A stretch of DNA of 64,000 bases from Ferruginibacter sp. (GTDB lineage: Bacteria; Bacteroidota; Bacteroidia; Chitinophagales; Chitinophagaceae): positions 1 through 64,000 of the forward strand of contig JAHBTN010000018.1 of NCBI GenBank assembly GCA_019638575.1, written 5' to 3'. The translations under genes were made by a program, and so were the position numbers. Shown here one piece after another: positions 8,793 to 17,799 of the stretch. Within the stretch, counting starts at the first letter, position 1, and the number at the start of each line of letters is the position of its first letter. The notes beneath the pieces were generated by a model. That model was not told where the DNA came from. It saw only the letters and a program-made list of their open reading frames with translations, and made no database searches.

Positions 8793-11414
8793 ATGAAGAT
8801 TGTAGAAATTAAAGTTTTGAGAGGCCCTAATTACTGGAGTGTTCGCAGGACCAAACTGATACAGATGAAACTTGACCTGGAAGAGATGGAACAGCGGCCC
8901 ACCAATAAGATTGAAGGTTTCAGGCAAAGGCTGGAAGCCATGTTTCCATCAATGATTGAACACCGCTGCAGCGTAGGCACCCGTGGCGGTTTTTTTGAAC
9001 GGGTAGATGAAGGCACCTGGATGGGGCATGTGATTGAACATATTGCTTTAGAAATGCAAACACTTGCCGGCATGGATACCGGCTTTGGCCGCACCCGTGG
9101 TACCGGCAAAGAAGGTGAATATTATGTATGCATCAGTTATATGGAAGAAGATGCAGGCGTTTATGCAGCTAAGGCTGCTGTACGTGTGGCACAGGCATTA
9201 ACCGATAATGTTACATATGATTTGGCAGCCGATATTATGAAGCTGCGTGAAATAAGGGAAGATACCAGGCTGGGCCCAAGTACAGGTTGTATAGTAGATG
9301 AAGCTGCTAAAAGAGGTATTCCCTACATAAGGTTGAACAAACATTCACTTGTTCAGTTAGGATATGGCGTACATCAAAAAAGAATAAGGGCAACCATTGC
9401 CAGCACCACAAGTAATATTGCCGTTGATATTGCCTGCGATAAAGAAGAAACAAAAAATTTACTTGATGCAGCAGAGATACCTGTACCCAAGGGCGATGTA
9501 ATAAGGACCGAAGCAGGATTAAAAGATGTGATTGACCGTATAGGTTATCCCATCGTAATAAAACCTATCGATGGTAATCATGGCAAAGGAAATACCACAA
9601 ACATCATCAACTGGGAGCAGGCCACCAAAGCACTTGCAGCAGCAAAAGAATATGGCCGCAGCGTTATTGTAGAAAAGTACATCACCGGTTTCGATTTCAG
9701 GGTTCTTGTTATCAATTATAAATTCATCTGCGCTGCTTTGCGTACACCCGCAGCAGTTGTAGGCGATGGAAAAAATACAATTCAATATTTAATTGATGAA
9801 GTAAACAAAGACCCACGCCGTGGTTATGGACACGAAAAAGTTTTAACCCAAATCACTATCGACCAGTTTACACAAAAAATGCTGGACGAAAAAAATTATA
9901 CCCTTGATACTATTCCACAAAAAGGAGAACAGGTTTTATTAAAACCTACAGCCAACCTGTCAACCGGCGGTACAAGCACCGATGTTACCGATGAAGTGCA
10001 TCCTGCCAACATCATCATGTGCGAACGCATTGCCCGAATCATTGGTCTTGATATTTGTGGAATAGATATTATGGCGAAAGACTTACGCAGCCCGGTACGG
10101 GAAAGCGGTGGCGCCATCCTTGAAGTGAATGCAGCGCCGGGTTTCCGTATGCATATCGATCCTTCTATTGGCCTGCCACGCAATGTGGCCGAACCGGTGG
10201 TGGATATGCTTTTTCCAAAAGGCAGTGCAGGTACTATACCAATTATTGCCATAACAGGTACCAACGGAAAAACAACCACAACAAGGCTTACAGCACATAT
10301 TGCCAAAACTGCCGGTTATAAGGTTGGTTATACAACAAGCGATGGTGTGTATATTCAAAACCAACTGATGATGAAAGGAGATTGCACCGGGCCGGTTTCA
10401 TCAAAATTTGTATTAAAAGACCCTACTGTTGATTTTGCCGTTTTGGAATGTGCAAGAGGTGGTATATTAAAAAGCGGTTTGGCATTTCAGAATTGCGATG
10501 TATCTATTGTAACAAATATAAGCGCCGATCATATCGGGCTTGGAGGCATCGATTCGATGGAACAGATGGCAAAAGTAAAAGCCGTAGTGCCCGAAACAAC
10601 TTTTAAACATGGCTATGCTATTTTAAATGCCGATGATGATTTGGTGTATGCCATGAAAGACGGGTTGAGTTGTAATGTTGCTTTATTTAGCATGGATGAA
10701 AAAAATCCAAGGATTGTAGAGCATACTAAAGATGGCGGCTATGCCTCGGTGTTTGAAAATGGTTATATCACTATTATGAAAGGCACCTGGAAAATAAGGG
10801 TGTTAAAAGTTACTGATATACCTGTAACCTATGGTGGTAAGGCGGTTCATAACATTATGAACTGTTTGCCGGCTGTATTAAGCACTTACTTCTGGCGCAA
10901 TATTGAAATAGAAGATATAAGGCTGGCATTGCAAACATTTGTACCGTCAACCACACAAACTCCCGGAAGGTTAAATCTGTTCCAGTTTAAAAATTTCCAG
11001 TTTTTGGTTGACTTTGCCCATAACCCCGCCGGGCTTGAACTGCTTTGCGATTTTGTTAGCAAGCTTGATGGCGAACCCAAGGTTGGTATCATTAGCGGTA
11101 CCGGCGACAGGAGAGATGAAGACATTAAAGAATTGGGAAAAATTTCGGGTAAACATTTTGATGAAATCATCATCAGGCAGGATAAAAACTTGCGTGGCCG
11201 CACGGCAGAAGAAATTGTAAACCTGTTGGTTGAAGGTATTAAAGAAACACAGCCAAAAGAAATACCCATCCAAATCATCTACAACGAAAAAGAAGCCATT
11301 ATGCATGCGTATGAAAACGCAAAGCCGGGTTCGTTAATCACCATCATGTGCGATGTGGTGGCAGAAGCGTTGGATTTGATAAAAGGATTAAAAGAAAAAG
11401 AAGATTCAGAATAA
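8793..11414 (+). CDS. cphA: cyanophycin synthetase
   Basis: 873 residues from the ATG at 8793. A start 39 nt upstream is open, but it would add a poor MTYYLSKQQ extension, while MKIVEIKVLRGPNYWS is the usual CphA start. The enzyme makes cyanophycin, a poly-Asp backbone with Arg side chains, using ATP. Domains in order are an N-terminal domain (1-160), an ATP-grasp domain (about 200-470, containing KPIDGNHGKGNTTN and ending in EVNAAPGFRMH), and a Mur ligase-like domain (about 485-873) with P-loop GTNGKTTTT starting at residue 489 and DFAHNPAG near 735. All three domains look intact at normal CphA1 length. Aspartate, arginine and ATP are the expected substrates. Confidence 0.96.
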   Translation: MKIVEIKVLRGPNYWSVRRTKLIQMKLDLEEMEQRPTNKIEGFRQRLEAMFPSMIEHRCSVGTRGGFFERVDEGTWMGHVIEHIALEMQTLAGMDTGFGRTRGTGKEGEYYVCISYMEEDAGVYAAKAAVRVAQALTDNVTYDLAADIMKLREIREDTRLGPSTGCIVDEAAKRGIPYIRLNKHSLVQLGYGVHQKRIRATIASTTSNIAVDIACDKEETKNLLDAAEIPVPKGDVIRTEAGLKDVIDRIGYPIVIKPIDGNHGKGNTTNIINWEQATKALAAAKEYGRSVIVEKYITGFDFRVLVINYKFICAALRTPAAVVGDGKNTIQYLIDEVNKDPRRGYGHEKVLTQITIDQFTQKMLDEKNYTLDTIPQKGEQVLLKPTANLSTGGTSTDVTDEVHPANIIMCERIARIIGLDICGIDIMAKDLRSPVRESGGAILEVNAAPGFRMHIDPSIGLPRNVAEPVVDMLFPKGSAGTIPIIAITGTNGKTTTTRLTAHIAKTAGYKVGYTTSDGVYIQNQLMMKGDCTGPVSSKFVLKDPTVDFAVLECARGGILKSGLAFQNCDVSIVTNISADHIGLGGIDSMEQMAKVKAVVPETTFKHGYAILNADDDLVYAMKDGLSCNVALFSMDEKNPRIVEHTKDGGYASVFENGYITIMKGTWKIRVLKVTDIPVTYGGKAVHNIMNCLPAVLSTYFWRNIEIEDIRLALQTFVPSTTQTPGRLNLFQFKNFQFLVDFAHNPAGLELLCDFVSKLDGEPKVGIISGTGDRRDEDIKELGKISGKHFDEIIIRQDKNLRGRTAEEIVNLLVEGIKETQPKEIPIQIIYNEKEAIMHAYENAKPGSLITIMCDVVAEALDLIKGLKEKEDSE

Positions 11415-11465
11415 ATTTAATGGTTTATTGATGGAGATATAAATGTTTGCGGCTCATAAAATCCT

Positions 11466-11497
11466 TTTGGGAAATATGGCCTGTTACCCTAAATTTG
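11466..11497 (+). promoter_or_regulatory. consensus Bacteroidota promoter for tRNA-Gln
   Basis: TTTG at 11466-11469, a 20-nt spacer, and TAAATTTG at 11490-11497 match the Bacteroidota primary sigma consensus TTTG-N19/20-TAnnTTTG. The tRNA starts 33 nt downstream. Confidence 0.8.
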
Positions 11498-11529
11498 CAC
11501 TCCCGATAAATTTTTTAGAGGTGGATTAT

Positions 11530-11600
11530 TGGGTTATGGTGTAACGGCAGCACTACAGATTTTGATTCTGTCTGTCTAGGTTCGAATCCTAGTAACCCAA
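11530..11600 (+). tRNA. tRNA-Gln (anticodon TTG)
   Basis: 71 nt with a complete cloverleaf. Acceptor TGGGTTA pairs with TAACCCA (11593-11599), the anticodon stem is ACAGA/TCTGT around loop TTTTGAT giving anticodon TTG, and the T-loop is TTCGAAT. CCA is not encoded. It stands alone with its own promoter and terminator. Confidence 0.96.
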
Positions 11601-11606
11601 CAAATG

Positions 11607-11634
11607 AGAACTGGAATATTTCAGTTCTTTTTTA
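11607..11634 (+). terminator. rho-independent terminator after tRNA-Gln
   Basis: AGAACTG at 11607-11613 pairs with CAGTTCT at 11622-11628 around an 8-nt loop, followed by a run of T. Confidence 0.8.
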
Positions 11635-11730
11635 TTTGCTTTAATTGATATTTTGGATGTATACTATATAAAAGTTTTTCCCGTTTAAACTTTTTATATC
11701 ATACAATTCAATATCCTGGTTAACCAATAG

Positions 11731-13458
11731 ATGAAAATATTTTTTACTCTGTTTTTGATTTGCTTCGCTTTTTCTTCAAAGTGCCAGTATAATTTTTACT
11801 TTGGTAATATACACAGCCATTCCTCTTACTCCGATGGTAATAAAGATGCCGGCACTACAGGATATTATACACCCGGCGATGATTATAACTATGCCAAAGG
11901 CAGTTACTACATGGATTTTTTAGGTATAGCAGAACATAACCATTACAGTTCGGCCAATAACCCCGGTATGCATGTAGCTGATTATAACAAGGGATTATAT
12001 GAAGCTGATACGGCAACAAAAAACGGAAGTTTTGTAGCCATGTATGGATTTGAATGGGGTACCATCAGTACCGGTGGCCACGTGGTAACTTATGGCATGC
12101 CCGGCCTTGTAGGGTGGGAAAGCGGCAGTGGTGCCTGGGGCTCTTCAAATAATTATGATATTTTTTGCGCCAAAGGTGACTATGCCAGTTTTTGGCCAAT
12201 CATTAAATCGTATCCCGGGGCATTTTGTACACTTGCACACCCACAAACAAACGACTACCAATATTTATTGGATGCTGCAGGCGTGTACGATGCTAATACT
12301 GATAGTGTAATTGTAGGTATTGCAATAAGAAGTGGAAATGCAATGTCAACCACAACTAATTATTCCGATCCGCATGCAACTTTGTACGAACAAAAATTTT
12401 TAAAGGCCCTGGCAAAAGGTTACCACCTTGCGCCATCTATCGACCACGATAACCACTACACCACTTTTGGCCGTACTAACGATTCAAGAACGGTAGTGTT
12501 AGCAAGCTCATTAAACCGTGATAGTATAATGGCTGCCTATAAGGCAAACCGTTTTTATGCATCCGACGACTGGAACACAGAAGTGAATTTCACCATCAAC
12601 GGGAAATTTATGGGCAGCGATTTTTCCAGTACATCCAATTCTTCTATTTCTGTTTCGGTTAATGACCCGGATGCATCTACCAATCCCAACGATAATGTAA
12701 GTAAAATTGAAATTTATAATGGTATTACCGGCAACGGCACAAATGCAACCATACTAACATCAAACAGCGGAATGAGTACTCTTAATTTTACTCATACCAC
12801 CACCCTGCATTCGTCCAATTATTATTTTGCAAAAATTACACAGGTTGATGGTGATGTTATTTGGACAGCCCCCATTTGGGTGTACAGGGATGCTGTAGTA
12901 CTGCCTATTGTTTTAACAAAATTTACCGGCATACAGCAAGATGCAGTGATTGATTTAAACTGGGAGACTGCCACCGAAACCAATGTTGATTATTTTGAAG
13001 TGGAGCATAGTGCAGATGGAAACCATTTTACAAAAATTGCTACCGTTGCAAGCAAATATCATAACAGTGTTTTACCTACCAGCTATAGCATGGTACATGA
13101 TGCGCCGGTTAAAGGAATAAATTTTTACAGGCTAAAACAGGTTGACCTGGATGGTAAATACAGTTACTCAGAAATTATACCGGTGCAGTTTAATTATTCC
13201 GTTGTTCAAAAAATAAAAATTTATCCCAACCCAGTATTTGATAATTTAAATTTGGAATTAACTGTTTTACATAACAGCAGCCTGCTTTGTAAAATATACA
13301 ATACTGCAGGCAGGGAAGTAAAGGCATTTACAACTGCGGTTACTACAGGAAGAAACAATGTAAGTACCAATGTTTCATATTTACCCAAAGGCAATTATAT
13401 AATTGTACTTATCAATAATAATGAGAGGGTTGCCGAAACAAAGTTTGTTAAACAATAA
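11731..13458 (+). CDS. secreted PHP-type metallophosphoesterase with T9SS sorting domain
   Basis: 575 residues: signal peptide (MKIFFTLFLICFAFSSKC), a PHP/CehA-like domain (about 20-310), a beta-sandwich region (about 290-480) and a T9SS type A C-terminal sorting domain (about 490-575). PHP metal ligands are seen in GNIHSHSSYSDG (His28, His30, Asp35), DFLGIAEHNHY and SIDHDNHY. The sorting domain begins with IKIYPNPVFDN and ends PKGNYIIVLINNNE...KFVKQ, the standard signal for T9SS export and surface attachment. It therefore probably acts at the cell surface on a phosphoester or similar substrate, which is unknown. It is a natural client of a machinery like the PorU2/PorV-type pair at the left edge, though no direct link is shown. 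Confidence 0.85.
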   Translation: MKIFFTLFLICFAFSSKCQYNFYFGNIHSHSSYSDGNKDAGTTGYYTPGDDYNYAKGSYYMDFLGIAEHNHYSSANNPGMHVADYNKGLYEADTATKNGSFVAMYGFEWGTISTGGHVVTYGMPGLVGWESGSGAWGSSNNYDIFCAKGDYASFWPIIKSYPGAFCTLAHPQTNDYQYLLDAAGVYDANTDSVIVGIAIRSGNAMSTTTNYSDPHATLYEQKFLKALAKGYHLAPSIDHDNHYTTFGRTNDSRTVVLASSLNRDSIMAAYKANRFYASDDWNTEVNFTINGKFMGSDFSSTSNSSISVSVNDPDASTNPNDNVSKIEIYNGITGNGTNATILTSNSGMSTLNFTHTTTLHSSNYYFAKITQVDGDVIWTAPIWVYRDAVVLPIVLTKFTGIQQDAVIDLNWETATETNVDYFEVEHSADGNHFTKIATVASKYHNSVLPTSYSMVHDAPVKGINFYRLKQVDLDGKYSYSEIIPVQFNYSVVQKIKIYPNPVFDNLNLELTVLHNSSLLCKIYNTAGREVKAFTTAVTTGRNNVSTNVSYLPKGNYIIVLINNNERVAETKFVKQ

Positions 13459-13482
13459 TTCGTTGGTTGCAGACAAACCATC

Positions 13483-15096
13483 TCACTTAAAAACTTCTTC
13501 AATCACCTTGCCAACATTTCCGTTGGGCATTTGTATATGCAGCATAGCAGCAATGGTAGGCGAAATATCTGTCATAAACACCTGCCTGTTGCTTTTACCG
13601 GGTTTTACCTTCCAGCCAAACCATAGCAAAGGAATGTGTGAGTCGTAAGGGTTCCATAAACCATGTGTGGTTCCTTTTTTACCACCGGCAAAATAACCCG
13701 GTTTTATTGAAAATTGAATATCGCCGCTGCGTTTAGGGTTAAAACCGTTTATTGTCATTTGCTTTTGAGGTTCGGGCATGGTTACAGTTTCAATTTCCCT
13801 GTTAGTAAAAACATTTAAGATATATTGCTTTTGAGAAAGTGTTTTAATGATTAGTTTTTTTACTTCACCTGCATTTTGTTCGGTAAGGTTTTCATCATTT
13901 AAATACACCTGGTAATTCATTACTGTACTAATTGCTTTATTGATACCTAATTTTGAAACGATGGCTTCATCCAATTCTTTTGCAAGGTCTTTATTATCAA
14001 AAATACCGGCAGGTATTTTGTGTTCATTTAAAAAAGCAGGTACATGTGCAGCGCCATGATCGGCAGTGAGGAAAAATAGATAGTTACCCATGCCCACTGT
14101 CTTATCAAGGTACGATAAGAAATCAGCTATATCCTTATCAAGCCTTAAATAGGCATCTTCGGCTTCTATTGAATTAGGGCCAAAAGCATGGCCGATATAA
14201 TCAGTTGATGAAATACTAACCGTTAAAAAATCCGTTACAGTATTTTTCCCCAGCTTTTCGTTTTCTATAGCAGCTTTTGCAAAATCAAAAGTAAAAGTGG
14301 CTGCAAATGGTGTGGTTTTAAATGCTTCGTATTTTGATGATGCCGGTATAGCTGCAAGCTTATGAGGAAACACTACCGATTTTTCGCCTTTTATATTACT
14401 TTCATAAGGTTTATCATCACCAGTACTTTGGCTGTATTTGTTTATTGGCAAAAGAGTGTTCCAATCTTTGTTCATATAGACAGATGCAAGGTCTTTTGCA
14501 TTAAAGCTGTTTACCCATCCGGGTAGGTCATTCATGTAATAGGTGCTTGTAATCCATTTGCCATCATCGTACCAGTAAGCTGCATTGGCTGCATGGCCTG
14601 CCGGTAAAATAGCTCCACGGTCTTTTAAAGCAATACCAATTACTTTGCTTTTAAAATTAGTGCCCAGCCTAAGCTCATCAGTTATTGTAGTAACCCATAA
14701 ATTATCGGGGCTCATCTTACCTGCATTGCTATTGCTGCCTACGGTTTGTACGGTAGAATCTTCGGTGCAATAAACACTTCTGTTAAGCGATTTATCAAAC
14801 CAGTTATTGCCTACAATACCAGTTATAGAAGGAAGGCTGCCTGTATATACACAAGTATGCCCCACTGCAGTATAGGTAGGTAAATATGGTATAAACGTGT
14901 TTTCATTGCTAAAACCCTGTCCCAGTAAGCGTTTAAAGCCACCATTACCATACAGGTCATTATAGCGGTACAGGTAGTCCCAGCGCATTTGGTCAACCAC
15001 AAGGCCAACTACCAATTTGGGCCTGTTTATTTGTGCAGATACAGAAAAAGATAAAATCAACAGGAAAAAAGAAACACAAATTTTTTTTAGAAGCAT
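13483..15096 (-). CDS. PafA-like alkaline phosphatase
   Basis: 537 residues with a signal peptide (MLLKKICVSFFLLILSFSVSA), so periplasmic or secreted. It belongs to the alkaline phosphatase superfamily. The probable nucleophile is Thr76 in PTYTAVGH, followed by Asn97 in GIVGNNWFD and the KDR motif Lys158/Arg160. This set matches the Thr, Asn, Lys and Arg of the PafA phosphate monoesterases of Bacteroidota. Metal ligands are in VVDQMRWDY, STDYIGHAFGP and LTADHGAAH. It would hydrolyse phosphate monoesters in the periplasm to scavenge phosphate. It converges on the PHP-type esterase gene (24 bp apart). A related phosphodiesterase specificity is possible, but the KxR pair favours PafA. Confidence 0.87.
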   Translation of the reverse strand: MLLKKICVSFFLLILSFSVSAQINRPKLVVGLVVDQMRWDYLYRYNDLYGNGGFKRLLGQGFSNENTFIPYLPTYTAVGHTCVYTGSLPSITGIVGNNWFDKSLNRSVYCTEDSTVQTVGSNSNAGKMSPDNLWVTTITDELRLGTNFKSKVIGIALKDRGAILPAGHAANAAYWYDDGKWITSTYYMNDLPGWVNSFNAKDLASVYMNKDWNTLLPINKYSQSTGDDKPYESNIKGEKSVVFPHKLAAIPASSKYEAFKTTPFAATFTFDFAKAAIENEKLGKNTVTDFLTVSISSTDYIGHAFGPNSIEAEDAYLRLDKDIADFLSYLDKTVGMGNYLFFLTADHGAAHVPAFLNEHKIPAGIFDNKDLAKELDEAIVSKLGINKAISTVMNYQVYLNDENLTEQNAGEVKKLIIKTLSQKQYILNVFTNREIETVTMPEPQKQMTINGFNPKRSGDIQFSIKPGYFAGGKKGTTHGLWNPYDSHIPLLWFGWKVKPGKSNRQVFMTDISPTIAAMLHIQMPNGNVGKVIEEVFK

Positions 15097-15190
15097 GTTA
15101 GTCGGTTTTTTTCAAAGATATATATTAACAGCTTTTAAAAATCGTTACAGCCCTGTTATGCTTATGTTATGATGTTTGCCGTCAAAGCCT

Positions 15191-15198
15191 TAATTTTG
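15191..15198 (+). promoter_or_regulatory. -7 element upstream of the alpha-oxoamine synthase gene
   Basis: TAATTTTG matches TAnnTTTG, 62 nt before the start codon. TTTG at 15175 is too close to be a good -33 element, so this is a partial promoter call. Confidence 0.4.
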
Positions 15199-15260
15199 CA
15201 AAAGTAAAATCATACAATGCTCAACCGGCATCCATCTCAAATTTATAATTACACATATTT

Positions 15261-16562
15261 ATGGCAGATATTTTTGAACGCCTGATAAAGAACTACGGGC
15301 CTATTGGCCAGCATAGGGAAAGGGCCCATGGCTATTTTGCATTTCCAAAACTTGAAGGTGAAATAAGCAGCCGCATGAAATTTCGTGGCAAAGATGTTAT
15401 AACCTGGAGCCTGAATAATTATTTGGGCCTTGCAAATCATCCCGAAGTACGCAAAGCAGATACTGAAGGCACCGCTCAATACGGGTTGGCATCACCCATG
15501 GGGGCACGAATGATGAGTGGCAACACTACCCTGCACGAGCAATTAGAAAACGAACTGGCCAGTTTTGTACAGAAAGAAGATGCTATACTGGTTAACTATG
15601 GTTACCAGGGAATGGTAAGCCTTATAGATGTAATCTGCAGCAGGCACGATATAATAGTATATGATGCCGAAAGCCATGCATGTATTATTGATGGCTTGCG
15701 TTTGCATCCCGGGCACAGGTATGTGTTTAAGCATAACGATTTGGAAGACCTGGAAAAACAATTACAGCGCTCTACCGCATTAATTGAAAAACAAGGCGCC
15801 GGCGGTATACTTGTTATTACCGAAGGGGTTTTTGGTATGGCAGGCGACCAGGGAAAACTGAAAGAAATTGCTGCCATGAAAGATACCTATTCGTTCCGCC
15901 TGTTGGTAGATGATGCACATGGCTTTGGAACTCTGGGTAAAACAGGCGCTGGTGCCGGCGAAGAACAAGGTTGCCAGGATAAGATTGACCTGTACTTTTC
16001 AACCTTTGCAAAATCAATGGCATCTATTGGTGCCTTTATTGCAGGCGACAGGCAGATAATTGATTACATACGCTACAACATACGCAGCCAGATATTTGCA
16101 AAGAGTTTGCCCATGCCCATTGTAGTAGGTAATTTAAAAAGGCTGGATCTGTTACGCAATAATCCCGAACTGAAAGAAAGGCTTTGGAAAAACGCCTTAC
16201 AATTACAAAACGGGTTAAAGCAAAGAGGATTTGATATTGGCAAAACAGATAGCGTGGTTACTCCTGTGTATATGAAAGGCGGCGTGGAAGAAGCTACCGC
16301 TATGGTAATGGACTTGCGGGAAAACTACAGCATCTTTGCATCAATTGTAGTGTATCCTGTAATACCAAAAGGGCATATCATATACAGGCTTATACCTTCG
16401 GCAGTGCATACAAGCGAGGATATTGAATTAACGCTGCAGGCATTTGAAGCCACAAAAAAGAAACTGGATGCAGGCGAATATAAAGTAGAATCGATCCCTG
16501 ATATGGCCGAAGTTAGCGGCAAGCGATTTGATTATATGACCAGTAAACTGAAGAATAAGTAA
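15261..16562 (+). CDS. alpha-oxoamine synthase family PLP enzyme (KAPA synthase/serine palmitoyltransferase-like)
   Basis: 433 residues, fold-type I PLP enzyme. Family signatures include WSLNNYLGLANHPEV, MGARMMSGNTTLHEQLE, VDDAHGFGTLG and the lysine segment FSTFAKSMASIG near residue 250 that should form the PLP aldimine. The family condenses an amino acid with an acyl-CoA: serine palmitoyltransferase in sphingolipid synthesis, KAPA synthase in biotin synthesis, or 2-amino-3-ketobutyrate ligase. Bacteroidota commonly make sphingolipids, but this protein has the longer N- and C-terminal ends of a Bacteroidota subgroup whose substrate I cannot assign. There are no bio genes beside it. A strong terminator follows, so it is a single-gene transcript. 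Confidence 0.82.
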   Translation: MADIFERLIKNYGPIGQHRERAHGYFAFPKLEGEISSRMKFRGKDVITWSLNNYLGLANHPEVRKADTEGTAQYGLASPMGARMMSGNTTLHEQLENELASFVQKEDAILVNYGYQGMVSLIDVICSRHDIIVYDAESHACIIDGLRLHPGHRYVFKHNDLEDLEKQLQRSTALIEKQGAGGILVITEGVFGMAGDQGKLKEIAAMKDTYSFRLLVDDAHGFGTLGKTGAGAGEEQGCQDKIDLYFSTFAKSMASIGAFIAGDRQIIDYIRYNIRSQIFAKSLPMPIVVGNLKRLDLLRNNPELKERLWKNALQLQNGLKQRGFDIGKTDSVVTPVYMKGGVEEATAMVMDLRENYSIFASIVVYPVIPKGHIIYRLIPSAVHTSEDIELTLQAFEATKKKLDAGEYKVESIPDMAEVSGKRFDYMTSKLKNK

Positions 16563-16585
16563 ACTACAGGAATAGTAAAGAATGG

Positions 16586-16619
16586 TTCCGCCTGTGATTG
16601 CAACAGGCGGAATTTTTTT
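16586..16619 (+). terminator. rho-independent terminator after the alpha-oxoamine synthase gene
   Basis: A perfect 10-bp stem, TTCCGCCTGT (16586-16595) with ACAGGCGGAA (16603-16612), a 7-nt loop, and seven T. Confidence 0.92.
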
Positions 16620-16680
16620 ATAAAAATATCCTTGCTGTTTTCAATACACAATTTAATTTCTTAAAAAAAATGAATAAAAA

Positions 16681-16712
16681 TTTGCGAAACCGAAAAGTTG
16701 CACATATATTTG
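16681..16712 (+). promoter_or_regulatory. consensus promoter of the ArsR-family operon
   Basis: TTTG at 16681-16684, 20-nt spacer, TATATTTG at 16705-16712: a full match to the Bacteroidota consensus. The regulator gene starts 36 nt downstream, so the operon is probably autoregulated at this site. Confidence 0.78.
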
Positions 16713-16747
16713 CAACCAGATGGTTTCATAAAATACATGCATGAAAT

Positions 16748-17068
16748 ATGAGAAGAGATATTTTTCAGGCGATAGCCGACCCCACAAGGCGGGCCATTAT
16801 AGCTTTGATTGCCTTGCAGGCCATGACACCCAATGCCATTGCCGAAAATTTTAACAGTACCCGGCAAGCGGTTTCCAAACACCTGCGTATTTTAACCGAA
16901 TGCCAATTGGTGAAGCAGCAACAACAAGGCAGGGAAATTTATTACACACTACAAATTGAAAAGATGAAAGAGATTGACAAATGGTTGGAGCAATACCGTA
17001 AGATTTGGGAAACCCGTTTCAACCAACTTGACAAAGTATTATCAACAATTAAAAAACAGAAAAAATGA
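16748..17068 (+). CDS. ArsR/SmtB-family winged-helix regulator
   Basis: 106 residues. The start [18 protein letters not shown] and the recognition segment [18 protein letters not shown] are characteristic of the ArsR subgroup that precedes SRPBCC/AHSA1 genes. No metal-binding Cys cluster is present (the only Cys is in TECQLV), so it is unlikely to sense arsenic or zinc in the classical way. It should be a dimeric repressor binding its own promoter. It overlaps the next gene by the ATGA arrangement at 17065-17068, indicating translational coupling and a shared operon. The effector is unknown. Confidence 0.88.
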   Translation: MRRDIFQAIADPTRRAIIALIALQAMTPNAIAENFNSTRQAVSKHLRILTECQLVKQQQQGREIYYTLQIEKMKEIDKWLEQYRKIWETRFNQLDKVLSTIKKQKK

Positions 17069-17562
17069 ATAACAACTTATTATTTGATTTTACGGTTAAC
17101 AAGCCTGCAAAAACCGTTTACATCACCCGTGAGTTTGATGCAGAACAATCGCTTGTTTGGGATGCATTCACTAAAGCCGAGTTAATTGACCAATGGATTG
17201 CGCCTGCACCCATGGTAGCTAAAACAAAATACCAGGATTTTAAAGTTGGGGGCAAAAGGTTTTATGCAATGATTAGTCCCGATGGGCAGGAGCGTTGGGC
17301 ATTGCAGCAATACACATCCATAACCCCAACAACTAACTTTAAAATGTTTAATGCCTTTGCAGATAAAGATGAAAACCCTGAGCCATTTGGTTCTGAATGG
17401 GACCATACTTTTAGTGAAGAAAAAGGTATCACCAAAGTAAGTATTGTTATTTACAACGAATCGATGGAAAGGTTAGAAAAAATACTTGATGGCTTTACAA
17501 TAGGAATGAAGATGTCATTAACAAACCTGGAAAACCTGTTGCAAAAATTATCAACAAAATGA
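17065..17562 (+). CDS. SRPBCC/AHSA1-domain protein
   Basis: 165 residues forming one START-like (SRPBCC) domain. The start [27 protein letters not shown] and the end [13 protein letters not shown] are typical of the AHSA1/YndB group, which bind hydrophobic ligands in a helix-grip pocket. It overlaps the ArsR-like gene upstream by 4 nt and the small gene downstream by 4 nt, so it is certainly co-transcribed. ArsR-AHSA1 pairs are common in Bacteroidota, but their ligand is generally unknown. No catalytic residues can be named. Confidence 0.85.
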   Translation: MNNNLLFDFTVNKPAKTVYITREFDAEQSLVWDAFTKAELIDQWIAPAPMVAKTKYQDFKVGGKRFYAMISPDGQERWALQQYTSITPTTNFKMFNAFADKDENPEPFGSEWDHTFSEEKGITKVSIVIYNESMERLEKILDGFTIGMKMSLTNLENLLQKLSTK

Positions 17563-17768
17563 TTTACGTTTTTAAAACATCTGTAAAACTGAAGATGCAG
17601 GCAAAAATGCTGAAGCCTTATATCGATAACCTGCTGCCTTACGCAAACTGGAACTTTGACCTGGATGACTGTGATAACATTTTGCGTATTGACAGCGATA
17701 TTGATGTAGTTTTACCCATCATCACATTGCTGCATAACCATCATTTCAACTGCGAAGAATTAACATAA
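17559..17768 (+). CDS. small hypothetical protein (69 aa) in the ArsR operon
   Basis: 69 residues, not recognised by me. It overlaps the SRPBCC gene by ATGA (17559-17562), which strongly supports that it is translated. The sequence is mixed alpha/beta: [18 protein letters not shown], then [16 protein letters not shown], then [16 protein letters not shown], looking like a ferredoxin-like or HMA-type half fold with acidic residues in the middle. It has no signal peptide and no membrane segment. It could be a small metal- or partner-binding protein, but this is speculation. The VOC gene follows after 31 nt. Confidence 0.75.
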   Translation: MIYVFKTSVKLKMQAKMLKPYIDNLLPYANWNFDLDDCDNILRIDSDIDVVLPIITLLHNHHFNCEELT

Positions 17769-17799
17769 AAAATTTAATCACTTTTAAAAATCAACAAAC

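Noticed and set aside
9896..10306. 136-codon minus-strand ORF opposite cphA
   Set aside because: Overlaps conserved ATP-grasp and Mur-ligase motifs of cphA in antisense; no independent evidence.
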